A DNA stretch of 64,000 nucleotides from JABCPE02 sp963520375 (GTDB taxonomy: Bacteria > Bacteroidota > Bacteroidia > Flavobacteriales > Weeksellaceae): the NCBI GenBank assembly GCA_963520375.1, contig CAUQQF010000008.1, positions 7,021-71,020 on the forward strand, written 5' to 3'. This document shows positions 52,716 to 60,721 of the stretch, piece by piece. The notes under the pieces were generated by a model that was not told the DNA's origin, made no database searches, and saw only the letters and a program-made list of their open reading frames with translations. A program made the translations under genes and the position numbers. How positions within the stretch are numbered: the first letter of the stretch is position 1; each line of letters begins with the position of its first letter.

Positions 52716-53162
52716 ATGAAAAATATAAAAATATTAATCTTATTATTGATGATGATATTTTCTTGTAACCCGCAAGAGAGCAATGGACATAAAAAAGAAA
52801 ACCCAATTCTAAAAATAGAATACAATTTTTATGCTTCAAGTGGTGGAGAACCTATTTATAGAGTTCTTTATTGCGATGAAGAAGTTGTTGTTGAAAATTT
52901 GGAACATTCCCATACATACAAAGGAAAAATTACCAAAGATAAAATAGAAGAAATAGAAAATATCACATCAAGACTGAACCCCAATAATATAGAACCAGAT
53001 ATTATTTTAGATTCTTGGAGAATAGAGTTAATAATTAATGACATCACATATTATAACAAAACAAAAGTTACAAAAGATACTTTGCCAAAAGACATTAGAC
53101 AGCTTTTGTATGTATTAATTAAAAACTCAACTGTGGATATAGATTTATATGATTTTTCTTAA
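52716..53162 (+). CDS. Orphan lipoprotein
   Basis: 148 residues, lipobox FSC (Cys17). Beta-rich mature part (ILKIEYNFYASSGGEPIYRV; KGKITKDKIEEIENITSRL; WRIELIINDITYYNKT) with a helical end. No family recognised. A relic of the toxin-tail type precedes it by 13 bases. Candidate immunity lipoprotein. Confidence 0.6.
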   Translation: MKNIKILILLLMMIFSCNPQESNGHKKENPILKIEYNFYASSGGEPIYRVLYCDEEVVVENLEHSHTYKGKITKDKIEEIENITSRLNPNNIEPDIILDSWRIELIINDITYYNKTKVTKDTLPKDIRQLLYVLIKNSTVDIDLYDFS

Positions 53163-53173
53163 AATTAATATCG

Positions 53174-53215
53174 GTGGTATTTTTTGAAATAAATAAAATG
53201 GAAGAAAATAATTGA
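53174..53215 (+). pseudogene. Toxin-tail relic, VFFEINK type
   Basis: Reads VFFEINKMEENN to a stop; the first part of the motif has decayed (ISV in place of GNVPN). Confidence 0.4.
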
Positions 53216-53248
53216 TAGTGAAGAAATATAGCGAGAAATAATTTTACT

Positions 53249-53593
53249 ATGAATATACAAAGAGAAAATGGAATTGATGAAGTGAATTGTGCTTTCAGAA
53301 TGCTGAATATGAGTCTTGACCAATTTGTTGAGATACAACATTCAATGGAGAATTTGGATTTAGACTTTGAGATGAATGAGCAGTATAGAAACATTATTAT
53401 AGATATTAATCAGAAAGAAGATGTCTATACAATTATTCAGCTTTGTAAAAAATTCAATATTAAAAAAGGAAATATATATTGTTCTATCATATCATCTTAT
53501 GACAATGGAGGTTTTAGACTTCCTTCGTATATTATGTATTTGATAAAAGAAATGCAGGAAATAGAATTGGATTTTTCATTTGTGGTATGTTGA
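53249..53593 (+). CDS. Orphan cytoplasmic protein
   Basis: 114 residues, no signal or membrane segment. Alternating helices and strands (IIIDINQKEDVYTIIQLCK; GNIYCSIISSYDNGGFRLP; ELDFSFVV). No family recognised. Lies in the orphan-gene array, so a cytoplasmic-toxin immunity protein is possible. Confidence 0.55.
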   Translation: MNIQRENGIDEVNCAFRMLNMSLDQFVEIQHSMENLDLDFEMNEQYRNIIIDINQKEDVYTIIQLCKKFNIKKGNIYCSIISSYDNGGFRLPSYIMYLIKEMQEIELDFSFVVC

Positions 53594-53614
53594 TAATGTT
53601 CTAAATATATTAAA

Positions 53615-53812
53615 ATGGAAGATAATAATAAAGGCTTCATATTTATCAGCAATGATAAGGAAGCTGACACGATAATTAAAATAGATTATAGAGGTTTTGT
53701 GTTTTTTGATGTCTATGGATTGGAGAATGACAAGATCTATAAAATAGTAGAACAAATACAGGACAATTTGATTATCCAAAAAACTTCAGATTTAATTTGG
53801 GAGGTATTTTAG
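53615..53812 (+). CDS. Orphan small protein
   Basis: 65 residues, acidic, probably a small beta-alpha domain (GFIFISNDKEADTIIKIDYR; YKIVEQIQDNLIIQ). It starts 21 bases after the previous gene; the intervening bases include a decayed relic motif. No family recognised. Confidence 0.45.
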   Translation: MEDNNKGFIFISNDKEADTIIKIDYRGFVFFDVYGLENDKIYKIVEQIQDNLIIQKTSDLIWEVF

Positions 53813-53832
53813 AAAAAATAAGAAAATAGTTT

Positions 53833-54387
53833 ATGAAAATCAGAGAAATATCATTAATAATTATTGCTTTTTTAGTTCAATGCTGTGGGATTTTTCCAAG
53901 TCAAAAATCATTTATAATTAAAAATCAATATGGCAGAATACAACTAAAAGAAATGAAGTTTAAAGAATCTTTTGATAAGTCAAAAATTGACTTAGTAGAT
54001 CTCAATGTTATATACTATTATCATCAAGAAAACACTAATATTAATATGGAATTTAATTTTATTATTCGTTTTTTTAAAAATGGTCAATATGCTTTTTTTA
54101 CTAACAATAAAGAGCCCATTACTCATCTTTCTTATGAAGATATAAACTATAATGATTTACAAAAAGCTTCTTATGTTGGATATTATAATATAAAGGGAAA
54201 TACTATAATTATCGAACTTCCTAATCATCTTTTTAGGCGTTCGGGAAAAAGAAATCTAAATAAATATAAAGTATTGTCTAATGGTAATTTAGAAAGTATT
54301 ACCAAATCAGCTTCTGATTATGGAGCTATTTACAAGAAAACCCCTATAAATGAAAAAATTCTAATGAGAACAATTCCTGATTGGTAA
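53833..54387 (+). CDS. Orphan lipoprotein
   Basis: 184 residues with a lipoprotein signal ending at Cys17/Cys18 (FLVQCCG). The mature part is strand-rich (FNFIIRFFKNGQYAFFTNN; VGYYNIKGNTIIIEL) with a basic C-terminal third. No family recognised. A long toxin-tail relic starts at its very end. Candidate immunity lipoprotein. Confidence 0.6.
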   Translation: MKIREISLIIIAFLVQCCGIFPSQKSFIIKNQYGRIQLKEMKFKESFDKSKIDLVDLNVIYYYHQENTNINMEFNFIIRFFKNGQYAFFTNNKEPITHLSYEDINYNDLQKASYVGYYNIKGNTIIIELPNHLFRRSGKRNLNKYKVLSNGNLESITKSASDYGAIYKKTPINEKILMRTIPDW

Positions 54388-54541
54388 TTTTGGTAATGTT
54401 CCAGATGTGTTGTTTAAAATAAATGAGCAAAAGAACGAATATTTTAAAATAATGAAAACACCAAAAGGCATCTATTATTTAGTAGAAGAAGGTCATTATG
54501 GACTTAAAATGATATTGGAGTTTGGTTGGAGTAGAAGTTAA
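54383..54541 (+). pseudogene. Longest toxin-tail relic
   Basis: 52 codons to a stop. It opens GNFGNVPDVLFKINEQ, continues NEYFKIMKTPKGIYYLVEEG and ends LKMILEFGWSRS. Contains an internal ATG (54451). This is the best view of the C-terminus that the other scraps derive from. The first 70 bases match 55095-55158 at the DNA level. Confidence 0.6.
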
Positions 54542-54575
54542 TTTTAAAATAGGAATAATGAAATAAAAGTAGAAT

Positions 54576-55085
54576 ATGAACAAAAACCTAAATAAGATAA
54601 TAGTAATTTTTATAATTCTATTTTTAAATATTATATCAGCAATAGGAATGTTTGCACTGCATCCAGATGATAGTATGAGTTTAGGGCTTATCTATATTAT
54701 TCTGTTGTTTATATTCATTAACGGAATTATTGGTATTTCACTAATATTAGTAAAATCAAAATATGGTTTGTATTTTATTATAAATATTGTAATCAATACA
54801 ATAGTAGTTTTTATAAGCTTTTTTTCTGCTGTAAAGTATTATAAAGCAACAGATATAAAACCTAAAAAGTTCTATTATAATAAAACTTTATATTACCTTG
54901 ATTTTATTAGAATGGATACCATGTATATAATTTGGAAACCAGGAGAATATAGTGATATTGAAGGAAAGTATAATAAGAAAGAAAATGAAAAAATAGAATT
55001 AGAAAATGGTATATATATTAAAAATGATACTATATATAACTTCCCATCGGAGAATCTAAAATTAAAGTTATATGATAGAAAATAA
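54576..55085 (+). CDS. Orphan membrane protein
   Basis: 169 residues: three transmembrane helices (about 8-27, 37-58 and 66-87) and a soluble C-terminal part that resembles a small beta domain (FIRMDTMYIIWKPGEYSDIE; YIKNDTIYNFPSENLKLKLY). No family recognised. Candidate immunity protein against a membrane-active toxin. Confidence 0.6.
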   Translation: MNKNLNKIIVIFIILFLNIISAIGMFALHPDDSMSLGLIYIILLFIFINGIIGISLILVKSKYGLYFIINIVINTIVVFISFFSAVKYYKATDIKPKKFYYNKTLYYLDFIRMDTMYIIWKPGEYSDIEGKYNKKENEKIELENGIYIKNDTIYNFPSENLKLKLYDRK

Positions 55086-55095
55086 AGAGTAATAT

Positions 55096-55155
55096 GGTAA
55101 TATCCCAAATATGTTTTTAAAACAAATAAGCAAAAGAACGAATATTTTAAAATAA
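55096..55155 (+). pseudogene. Toxin-tail relic, GNIPNMF type
   Basis: Reads GNIPNMFLKQISKRTNILK to a stop. DNA-level match to the relic at 54391-54458, with a frame slip in the middle. Confidence 0.5.
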
Positions 55156-55180
55156 TGAATATAATACCAACTTCTGAAAA

Positions 55181-55627
55181 ATGATACAGTTACAATTTTT
55201 TACTTCTATTAAAAAAATAGGAGATAGAATAAAAACTCTATATGACCAGCATTCTTGTATAATCAATTTGGAGACAGAGAATATAAATTCAAATAATTTG
55301 ATTGTATATGCACAAAACCATAATCTCTCTGCTTATAAGGCTTTAGAGGCGTTATTTATATATGATTTAATAGAAAATATATTGCAAACCAATAAAAAAA
55401 TCATATTGGGCTTGACTGGGATTGACAAGAAAAATATTTATGCATTAATTGAAAAATTGAATTTATTAGATATCGAGGATAAGGAAATTATACTTGTATA
55501 TCATTCAATTAATGTAATCAAAGATGGTATCATCAATATTAATCAGATAAATAATAGAGAGCAGTTTGATGAAATATTGTCTATCCACGAAAATAGTGAT
55601 ATTTTAGGATTTAGGTTTAATAAATGA
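55181..55627 (+). CDS. Orphan cytoplasmic protein, last of the island
   Basis: 148 residues, alpha/beta, no signal or membrane segment. Helices and strands alternate (LIVYAQNHNLSAYKALEAL; NKKIILGLTGIDKKNIYALI; EIILVYHSINVIKDG). No family recognised. Ends 50 bases before a strong bidirectional terminator and the tRNA-Met. Confidence 0.55.
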   Translation: MIQLQFFTSIKKIGDRIKTLYDQHSCIINLETENINSNNLIVYAQNHNLSAYKALEALFIYDLIENILQTNKKIILGLTGIDKKNIYALIEKLNLLDIEDKEIILVYHSINVIKDGIININQINNREQFDEILSIHENSDILGFRFNK

Positions 55628-55680
55628 GGTTTGTTTTCTAAATTCTTACCCAAAGAAAACCTATTTCAAATATTCGCATA

Positions 55681-55716
55681 AAAAAAGAACTTTGAGATAA
55701 TTCAAAGTTCTTTTTT
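55681..55716. terminator. Bidirectional terminator at the island edge
   Basis: Perfect 15-bp stem AAAAAAGAACTTTGA / TCAAAGTTCTTTTTT. Confidence 0.92.
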
Positions 55717-55752
55717 AATTTCTATTCTGTAATGTGTTGCCTTACAGACTTG

Positions 55753-55826
55753 TAGCGAAGACGGGACTTGAACCCGTGACCTTTGGGTTATGAATCCAAC
55801 GCTCTAACCACCTGAGCTACCTCGCC
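55753..55826 (-). tRNA. tRNA-Met (CAT), elongator type
   Basis: Acceptor GGCGAGG / CTTCGCT (with G-U pairs), discriminator A, anticodon CAT in ATTCATAAC, T-loop GTTCAAGTC. An Ile2 tRNA with modified CAT is the alternative; the A-rich 3' anticodon loop favours Met. The tRNA 3' end faces the island. Confidence 0.9.
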
Positions 55827-55874
55827 ATTTTGGTGGTGCAAAAATACGAAATATTTTCATACCACCAAATTATT

Positions 55875-57149
55875 TTATTCTAATGTTGATAAAAATGCAG
55901 AAAAATTAGTTGGTTTTTCTATTATCTTATTATTCTTATCCAAGACAAAATATGTCGGAGTAGCGCGCACATTGTAAGTTTCTGTGTAGCTACTCTGCCA
56001 TCCTTTCAGCTCAGTGTCATTTATCCATGGCAGGGAAGCTATTGTTTCTTTATACGATTTTGAATCTGAATCCAAAGCAAATGCAATAACTTCTATATTT
56101 TTTTCCTTTAATTTTTGATAATTTTCAGAAATAATAGGAAGTTCTTTCAAACAATGTGAACAAGTCGAAGACCAAAACAAAACCACTTTTTTATCAGCTT
56201 TCACTCCACTGAGCTTTTTAGCCTTTGTATTAGAAACATTCGATGTGAACGAATAATCTGGCAATACCGCACCGATGGAGGTGTTTTTAATGGCTTTTAC
56301 AATGGTTTTTAGCTGACCATTTACTTCATAGTTCAGACTAGAAGCTAGATTGAAATATTTTTCCTTTTGTTTCTCTAGTTCATAGATTTCAAAAATAGAC
56401 AATAATTCAGCCAAAATAATTTGTCCTCTAGATGTTTTCAAGTTTACTTTTTCAAGCAGTTTGTCTACTTCACTGTCTATTGTTTCTGGTGAAGTTTTTC
56501 TTAGAAAACCTACTAATGCAGGTCTCAATAGAGAAGAGGTCTCCAGCATTGAACCAGAATTCGCGAAAAACTGTATGTACTCTTCTGTGCTGATGATTGA
56601 GTCCTCTTGACCACCTGTAAATCTACTATTATCCAGATAATATTGAATAAAAGGATGATTGTTTGTCACAATGTTGCTACTCTCTAAAAGATGAATTTCA
56701 TTCTCCAAAGCTTTATCAAAAGTACTGTTATCATTGTATAACTTTTTCATTTCAAGTAATACAGGAAGCACCTGACTTTTCTTTCTTTGAATTTGCGTCA
56801 TGTGAGCCATCTTTTGGTTAGACTCATCCAGAAAATCTATTTTTGAAATTACATTTCCATTTGTGGTAAGTTTTATAACCACATCTTTATTTTCTGAGAT
56901 TAAATTTACAGTTTTTCCGTTTTCTGGAAAATAGACTCTCATCATTCCCATATAATTTTTAGGAACATCTATTATCCATTTTCCGTTTTTCTTATTAACC
57001 TCTTTTAAAGGAATGTATTTTGCACCTTCTAAAATAGAAACAGTTGCTGTTTTTTGACTGAATGAATCAGCAGCCTCTATATTTATTTTAAATTGAGCGG
57101 ATAAAAAACTAATACCCAAAAAGGCTGATAATATTGATATTTTTTTCAT
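55875..57149 (-). CDS. TlpA-type thioredoxin-fold protein
   Basis: 424 residues from ATG 57149 (MKKISILSAFLG); signal peptide cleaved after LSAQ. The N-terminal half is a beta domain and helical linker like those of DUF4369/TlpA proteins. The C-terminal thioredoxin domain has Cys330-Ser-His-Cys333 in FWSSTCSHCLKELP and the cis-Pro loop ATPTYF near 397. Periplasmic thiol-disulfide exchange is the expected role. Single gene. Confidence 0.88.
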   Translation of the reverse strand: MKKISILSAFLGISFLSAQFKINIEAADSFSQKTATVSILEGAKYIPLKEVNKKNGKWIIDVPKNYMGMMRVYFPENGKTVNLISENKDVVIKLTTNGNVISKIDFLDESNQKMAHMTQIQRKKSQVLPVLLEMKKLYNDNSTFDKALENEIHLLESSNIVTNNHPFIQYYLDNSRFTGGQEDSIISTEEYIQFFANSGSMLETSSLLRPALVGFLRKTSPETIDSEVDKLLEKVNLKTSRGQIILAELLSIFEIYELEKQKEKYFNLASSLNYEVNGQLKTIVKAIKNTSIGAVLPDYSFTSNVSNTKAKKLSGVKADKKVVLFWSSTCSHCLKELPIISENYQKLKEKNIEVIAFALDSDSKSYKETIASLPWINDTELKGWQSSYTETYNVRATPTYFVLDKNNKIIEKPTNFSAFLSTLE

Positions 57150-57163
57150 AATGTAAAAAGTCA

Positions 57164-57193
57164 AAACCCCTAGAAAATTTCTAGGAGTTTTTA
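57164..57193 (-). terminator. Terminator after the PID-motif gene
   Basis: AACTCCTAGAAA / TTTCTAGGGGTT on the minus strand with one mismatch, then TTTT. Confidence 0.55.
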
Positions 57194-57200
57194 TAGTACT

Positions 57201-57458
57201 TTATTTATATACTTCTTTTTTATTTTTTGAATAGTAGTATATACCAATAACCATGAGTACAGCTATGGTAAGTAAGATACCTTCATACATATCTATAGGC
57301 ACTGGAGTACCTGGGTTAGTTCCTCCCATGGGTGCTGTTGGTGGTGGTGGTATAGCTCCTCCTCCTTCTTGTCCATAAAGACCTCTTGATAATAAAGAGA
57401 ATGATATTAGAAAAAATATCTTTACATTATTCAAAATGAACTTACTCAAATTCTTCAT
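57201..57458 (-). CDS. Small protein with PID motif and C-terminal membrane anchor
   Basis: 85 residues: signal peptide (cleavage near LYGQ, residue 30), a Gly/Pro stretch (AIPPPPTAPMGGTNPGTPV), PID at 54-56, a transmembrane helix (about 58-75) and a basic end (SKNKKEVYK). The tripartite C-terminus looks like the PID-CTERM sorting signal described in Flavobacteriia (name from memory). Almost nothing remains between signal and anchor, so the mature protein may be a short surface or periplasmic peptide. It lies 16 bases after the type IX secreted protein, so the two are co-transcribed. Confidence 0.65.
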   Translation of the reverse strand: MKNLSKFILNNVKIFFLISFSLLSRGLYGQEGGGAIPPPPTAPMGGTNPGTPVPIDMYEGILLTIAVLMVIGIYYYSKNKKEVYK

Positions 57459-57474
57459 TTTTATATAATTTTAT

Positions 57475-59514
57475 TTATTTTATAACTTTTTGAGAGAACT
57501 TCTTACCAGTTTCAGATACTGCAGTTACTACATAAGTCCCTCTTACAGCATTTGGTAAGTTCACTACAAACTCTCCTTTAGTAGCATCTATATTAGCTTG
57601 TGAGAAGATTAATCTACCAGAAAGATCAAAAACTTGAACTGTAGCTTTCTTCCATTCAGGATCGAATAATATCTTATGAGCTGCTATACTTTCATCATAT
57701 GCTAAAATAGTAGCAGATGGTTTTTGGATAGTCGCAATAGTGTTTTTTTGAGAAACTAACTCTGCTGGTTTACCATAGTATAGACCGAAATCAGCATCTG
57801 ATGATACAGGAATTTTTTTATTGTTTCCTATCAATACATGTTTTTTTCCATCAAAAATATAGAAACTTTCACCAGATGATAATCTTTCTTGTCCATCAGC
57901 AATATCTTCTGCATTTTCTAATATTTCAAAAGCTAAAGATTTAACATCAGAACTATATATTCTCATAGGAACTTCTTTCCCTTTAAAATCATTTTCATTA
58001 GCCTCATTGATATACAACCAATATGAATTGATTAAATCTTCATCTACTCCTCCTTTTTTAGACTCTTCGAAAGTACCAATAATCGTTTTACTATTAGCAG
58101 TCACCTGAGAAGAAAACTTAGTTGGTTGCCCAGAGACCCCCTCAGCATACACTACATAATATGTTCTTCCAAGTTCTTTTCCATCAGCATCTAATGCAAT
58201 TACTCCTAACTGCTTAACTGTAGAATTAGATAATCTAGCATTAGCTATTTTTGCTGTAGAGTTTGTGCTTAATTCAGCTGGCAACTCAGAAAGAGAAACC
58301 TCTTTATTTGAAGACTTAGACTGTACTGTAACCCCACCATTATATGTAGATGTATTACTTGTGTTTGCCTCATATGCGAACTTTCTTAATTGACCAAAAT
58401 CTAAAACCCTAACACTAGGACTAGACAATTTTATTTCAAAAGTTCCCATAGGTCTCACGATAACTTGTTTAACATCTCCTATAGCAACCCCATTATTATT
58501 ATAAGACACATATACACCACCAGTCTCTGCTCCAGTTGCTTTCACAGAAATGCTAGGTTCAACACGAACTCCCATCAAATTATCTATAATAGCACCAAGA
58601 TATTTAAGGTTAATATTCGTTAAATATGGATTCCCAAATTGGTAGATGTTTTTACCATAGTTACCAGACCATGGACTACTAGCATGTTCCCAATGATCTC
58701 CCAAATAGGAGTTATATTGCTCTTTATAATAGTTTGTGTTTTTACCACCTACACCAAAATCAATACCATCTCCAGCCCCAGTTAATGCAGCTGTAATGCT
58801 ACCTGCAAAAGGTACCCCTTTTATAGTATAAACATTTGTAGATAGAGTGTTAGGTGTTCCTCCTGTAAAAGCATTGAAAAATCTAGAACCTATGGCATAA
58901 TAACTTGTGGCTCCATTATTTGCTACAGCATGTCCAGCCAATTTAATATCAGTAGTATTGTCAGATGGATTAAAATTATCAAATCTTACTTTATGATTAT
59001 TCCATACTAAAACCCCTGTTCTGTTCCATCTTTTTCCACTTAAATTTGCATTTAGTTCTGAAGATAAACTAGCGAAAGTTTTCTTATAGAAAGGAATCGC
59101 CATTTGTTGGTAAGCACCATGAGAATTATCCTTATATTCTTTGTCTACAATCCCTGTAACTTGGGCTTGTGAAGTTTGATTGTCAATATAAAGTTGTCCA
59201 TATTTAATAACAGTCCCACCATTAACAATGCTACCATTTGTTGTAGCATTTGACCAAAGGCGAAGGATAAAGTTCCCACCATTTGTTTTGTTAGTATTTG
59301 ATGCAGTAACAGTTTTAAAACCACCACCTACAATCATTACATTACCAAAATTATCTATCACACCATTTTCAACAGTTTTCAACTCTCCACCACTATAGAT
59401 AAGAGCATCTTCTTTTATATGAAGACTTGCTTGGTCTTGAACACCTAATAATGACTGCGCATTTGCTGAAAAAGCAAGAGACAATAGGCCTAAGGTAAAT
59501 ATTTTTCTTTTCAT
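57475..59514 (-). CDS. T9SS type A sorting-domain secreted protein
   Basis: 679 residues with signal peptide (cleavage after SANAQ). The C-terminal 75 residues are a type IX secretion CTD: TVQVFDLSGRLIFSQ, FVVNLPNAVRGTYVV, GKKFSQKVIK. The body is a long beta-rich chain with Asn/Gly/Thr repeats (about 30-480) and no known enzyme motif. The CTD is removed after export through the outer membrane by the Por/Gld system and the protein is held on the cell surface. A small PID-motif protein follows in the operon. Confidence 0.88.
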   Translation of the reverse strand: MKRKIFTLGLLSLAFSANAQSLLGVQDQASLHIKEDALIYSGGELKTVENGVIDNFGNVMIVGGGFKTVTASNTNKTNGGNFILRLWSNATTNGSIVNGGTVIKYGQLYIDNQTSQAQVTGIVDKEYKDNSHGAYQQMAIPFYKKTFASLSSELNANLSGKRWNRTGVLVWNNHKVRFDNFNPSDNTTDIKLAGHAVANNGATSYYAIGSRFFNAFTGGTPNTLSTNVYTIKGVPFAGSITAALTGAGDGIDFGVGGKNTNYYKEQYNSYLGDHWEHASSPWSGNYGKNIYQFGNPYLTNINLKYLGAIIDNLMGVRVEPSISVKATGAETGGVYVSYNNNGVAIGDVKQVIVRPMGTFEIKLSSPSVRVLDFGQLRKFAYEANTSNTSTYNGGVTVQSKSSNKEVSLSELPAELSTNSTAKIANARLSNSTVKQLGVIALDADGKELGRTYYVVYAEGVSGQPTKFSSQVTANSKTIIGTFEESKKGGVDEDLINSYWLYINEANENDFKGKEVPMRIYSSDVKSLAFEILENAEDIADGQERLSSGESFYIFDGKKHVLIGNNKKIPVSSDADFGLYYGKPAELVSQKNTIATIQKPSATILAYDESIAAHKILFDPEWKKATVQVFDLSGRLIFSQANIDATKGEFVVNLPNAVRGTYVVTAVSETGKKFSQKVIK

Positions 59515-59632
59515 ATCTATAAAATTTGTATTTTTTACACACTAACTTCAATCGGCAAAGTTATAAAAAAAATGTTAAAAACAAAAAATATTTGAATTTT
59601 AAAGTGTTAAAATTTATATTTTGCCATAAAAC

Positions 59633-59950
59633 CTACTCTTTCCATTCTTTATCTTTGATTGTTTTTAGGAGGGTTTGGAATTCATCAGCGAGGTAGAATT
59701 GAGTGCCTATGGCATCAAAAATAGCATCTTGGGTAAGCACCCACTGAGGAACCTCATCAGGGATCTTGCCATCATTACTATCAAAATAGTCTTTGCGCCA
59801 CTGTTTACTGTCGTAGTACGCTACGAGCCTATCATAGTCTGGCTGGACAGTCTTCCATTCTTCTAGTACTTCTTCTGCTTTGGTGAGAATATTTTCTACT
59901 CTCATTAAAATCTCATTCATCTCACGAATGTTCTCGTATCGTTCTTTCAT
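59633..59950 (-). CDS. DUF4298 protein
   Basis: 105 residues, all helical and charged. Family pattern: REMNEILMRVENILTKAEEV, then YDRLVAYYDSKQWRKDY, DEVPQWVLTQDAIFDA. Function unknown; these small proteins are often found among polymorphic-toxin immunity genes. No signal peptide. Confidence 0.75.
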   Translation of the reverse strand: MKERYENIREMNEILMRVENILTKAEEVLEEWKTVQPDYDRLVAYYDSKQWRKDYFDSNDGKIPDEVPQWVLTQDAIFDAIGTQFYLADEFQTLLKTIKDKEWKE

Positions 59951-60003
59951 TTTGGAAATATTTTAAAATTATCAACTTAATATTTCTATCCAAATATAAG
60001 AAA

Positions 60004-60567
60004 TTATGTGATAATGAAGATAATAATATAGAATAAAATAGGAATAAATATCAGTGACAAGCCTTTTTCAGTCTTGAAAATTTTTTCATAATATTTTCCC
60101 ACAAGCAGATTTAACACAAATATAGCAAAGTAAGCCAAATTTTGATAAAAATCCATAATTTCCACAAAGAGATGATAGCGACTTACAGAATTTCCTTCAG
60201 CGACAACTCCTATAATCTTAGGTTTGTTGGAAAAGCTCATCTTGTAAACAAAATCATCTTCTATTTCATAATAAGTGATTTTATCTCTAAATTTTATTTC
60301 AGGCAGGTCGATGAAGGAGAATTTCTTTACCCTGAGATAAATCTCCACTTTGCCCTCTCTGCTGGGCTCTTTCATTTGTTTTACTTCTTGTTCTGAAGCC
60401 AGATAAATATCCAGATTTCTCTTTCCCCAATAATGACATCCCTTCACCCAGCCAGTTTTCTTTTCTAAAGAGTCAAGATGGTTTAACATGTCAAAGGTTT
60501 TATAAAGAATAAAAACATTAGGCAGACAGAAAATAATGATAATGAAATAGATAATGCGTTTTTTCAT
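60004..60567 (-). CDS. Membrane protein, unknown function
   Basis: 187 residues: N-terminal helix (about 5-22), a soluble middle of strands (VEIYLRVKKFSFIDLPEIKF; ITYYEIEDDFVYKMSF) and two C-terminal helices (about 142-158 and 168-186). No family recognised; resembles orphan immunity-type membrane proteins in layout. Confidence 0.6.
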   Translation of the reverse strand: MKKRIIYFIIIIFCLPNVFILYKTFDMLNHLDSLEKKTGWVKGCHYWGKRNLDIYLASEQEVKQMKEPSREGKVEIYLRVKKFSFIDLPEIKFRDKITYYEIEDDFVYKMSFSNKPKIIGVVAEGNSVSRYHLFVEIMDFYQNLAYFAIFVLNLLVGKYYEKIFKTEKGLSLIFIPILFYIIIFIIT

Positions 60568-60631
60568 TTATAGCTGATTTAAAGCAAAGATAATTATTTT
60601 TCGCCTGTCAATTCATAGATTTAATATTCTC

Positions 60632-60690
60632 ATTTGATTTTCGCAGTTTTTCCATGAAATTGAAATATTCGCTTTGTCATTATGTATTGA
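60632..60690 (-). pseudogene. Decayed fragment of a copy of the 61745-62005 gene
   Basis: On the minus strand this reads EYFNFMEKLRKIK amid stops, matching IFYFNFMEKTVKIKW in the intact gene 1.2 kb downstream. DNA similarity runs over about 60 bases (61852-61918). It overlaps the promoter region of the DUF4434 gene. Confidence 0.55.
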
Positions 60691-60716
60691 GCATTAAAAA
60701 TTAATCCTTATATTTG
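60687..60716 (+). promoter_or_regulatory. Promoter of the DUF4434 lipoprotein gene
   Basis: TTG at 60687-60689, 19-base spacer, TATATTTG at 60709-60716. The start codon is at 60722, so the message would be leaderless or nearly so. Confidence 0.6.
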
Positions 60717-60721
60717 TGCCT

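Noticed and set aside
55640..55826. tRNA-Met as an integration site for the orphan-gene island
   Set aside because: I found no second copy of the tRNA 3' end and no integrase in the window, so the position is only suggestive.
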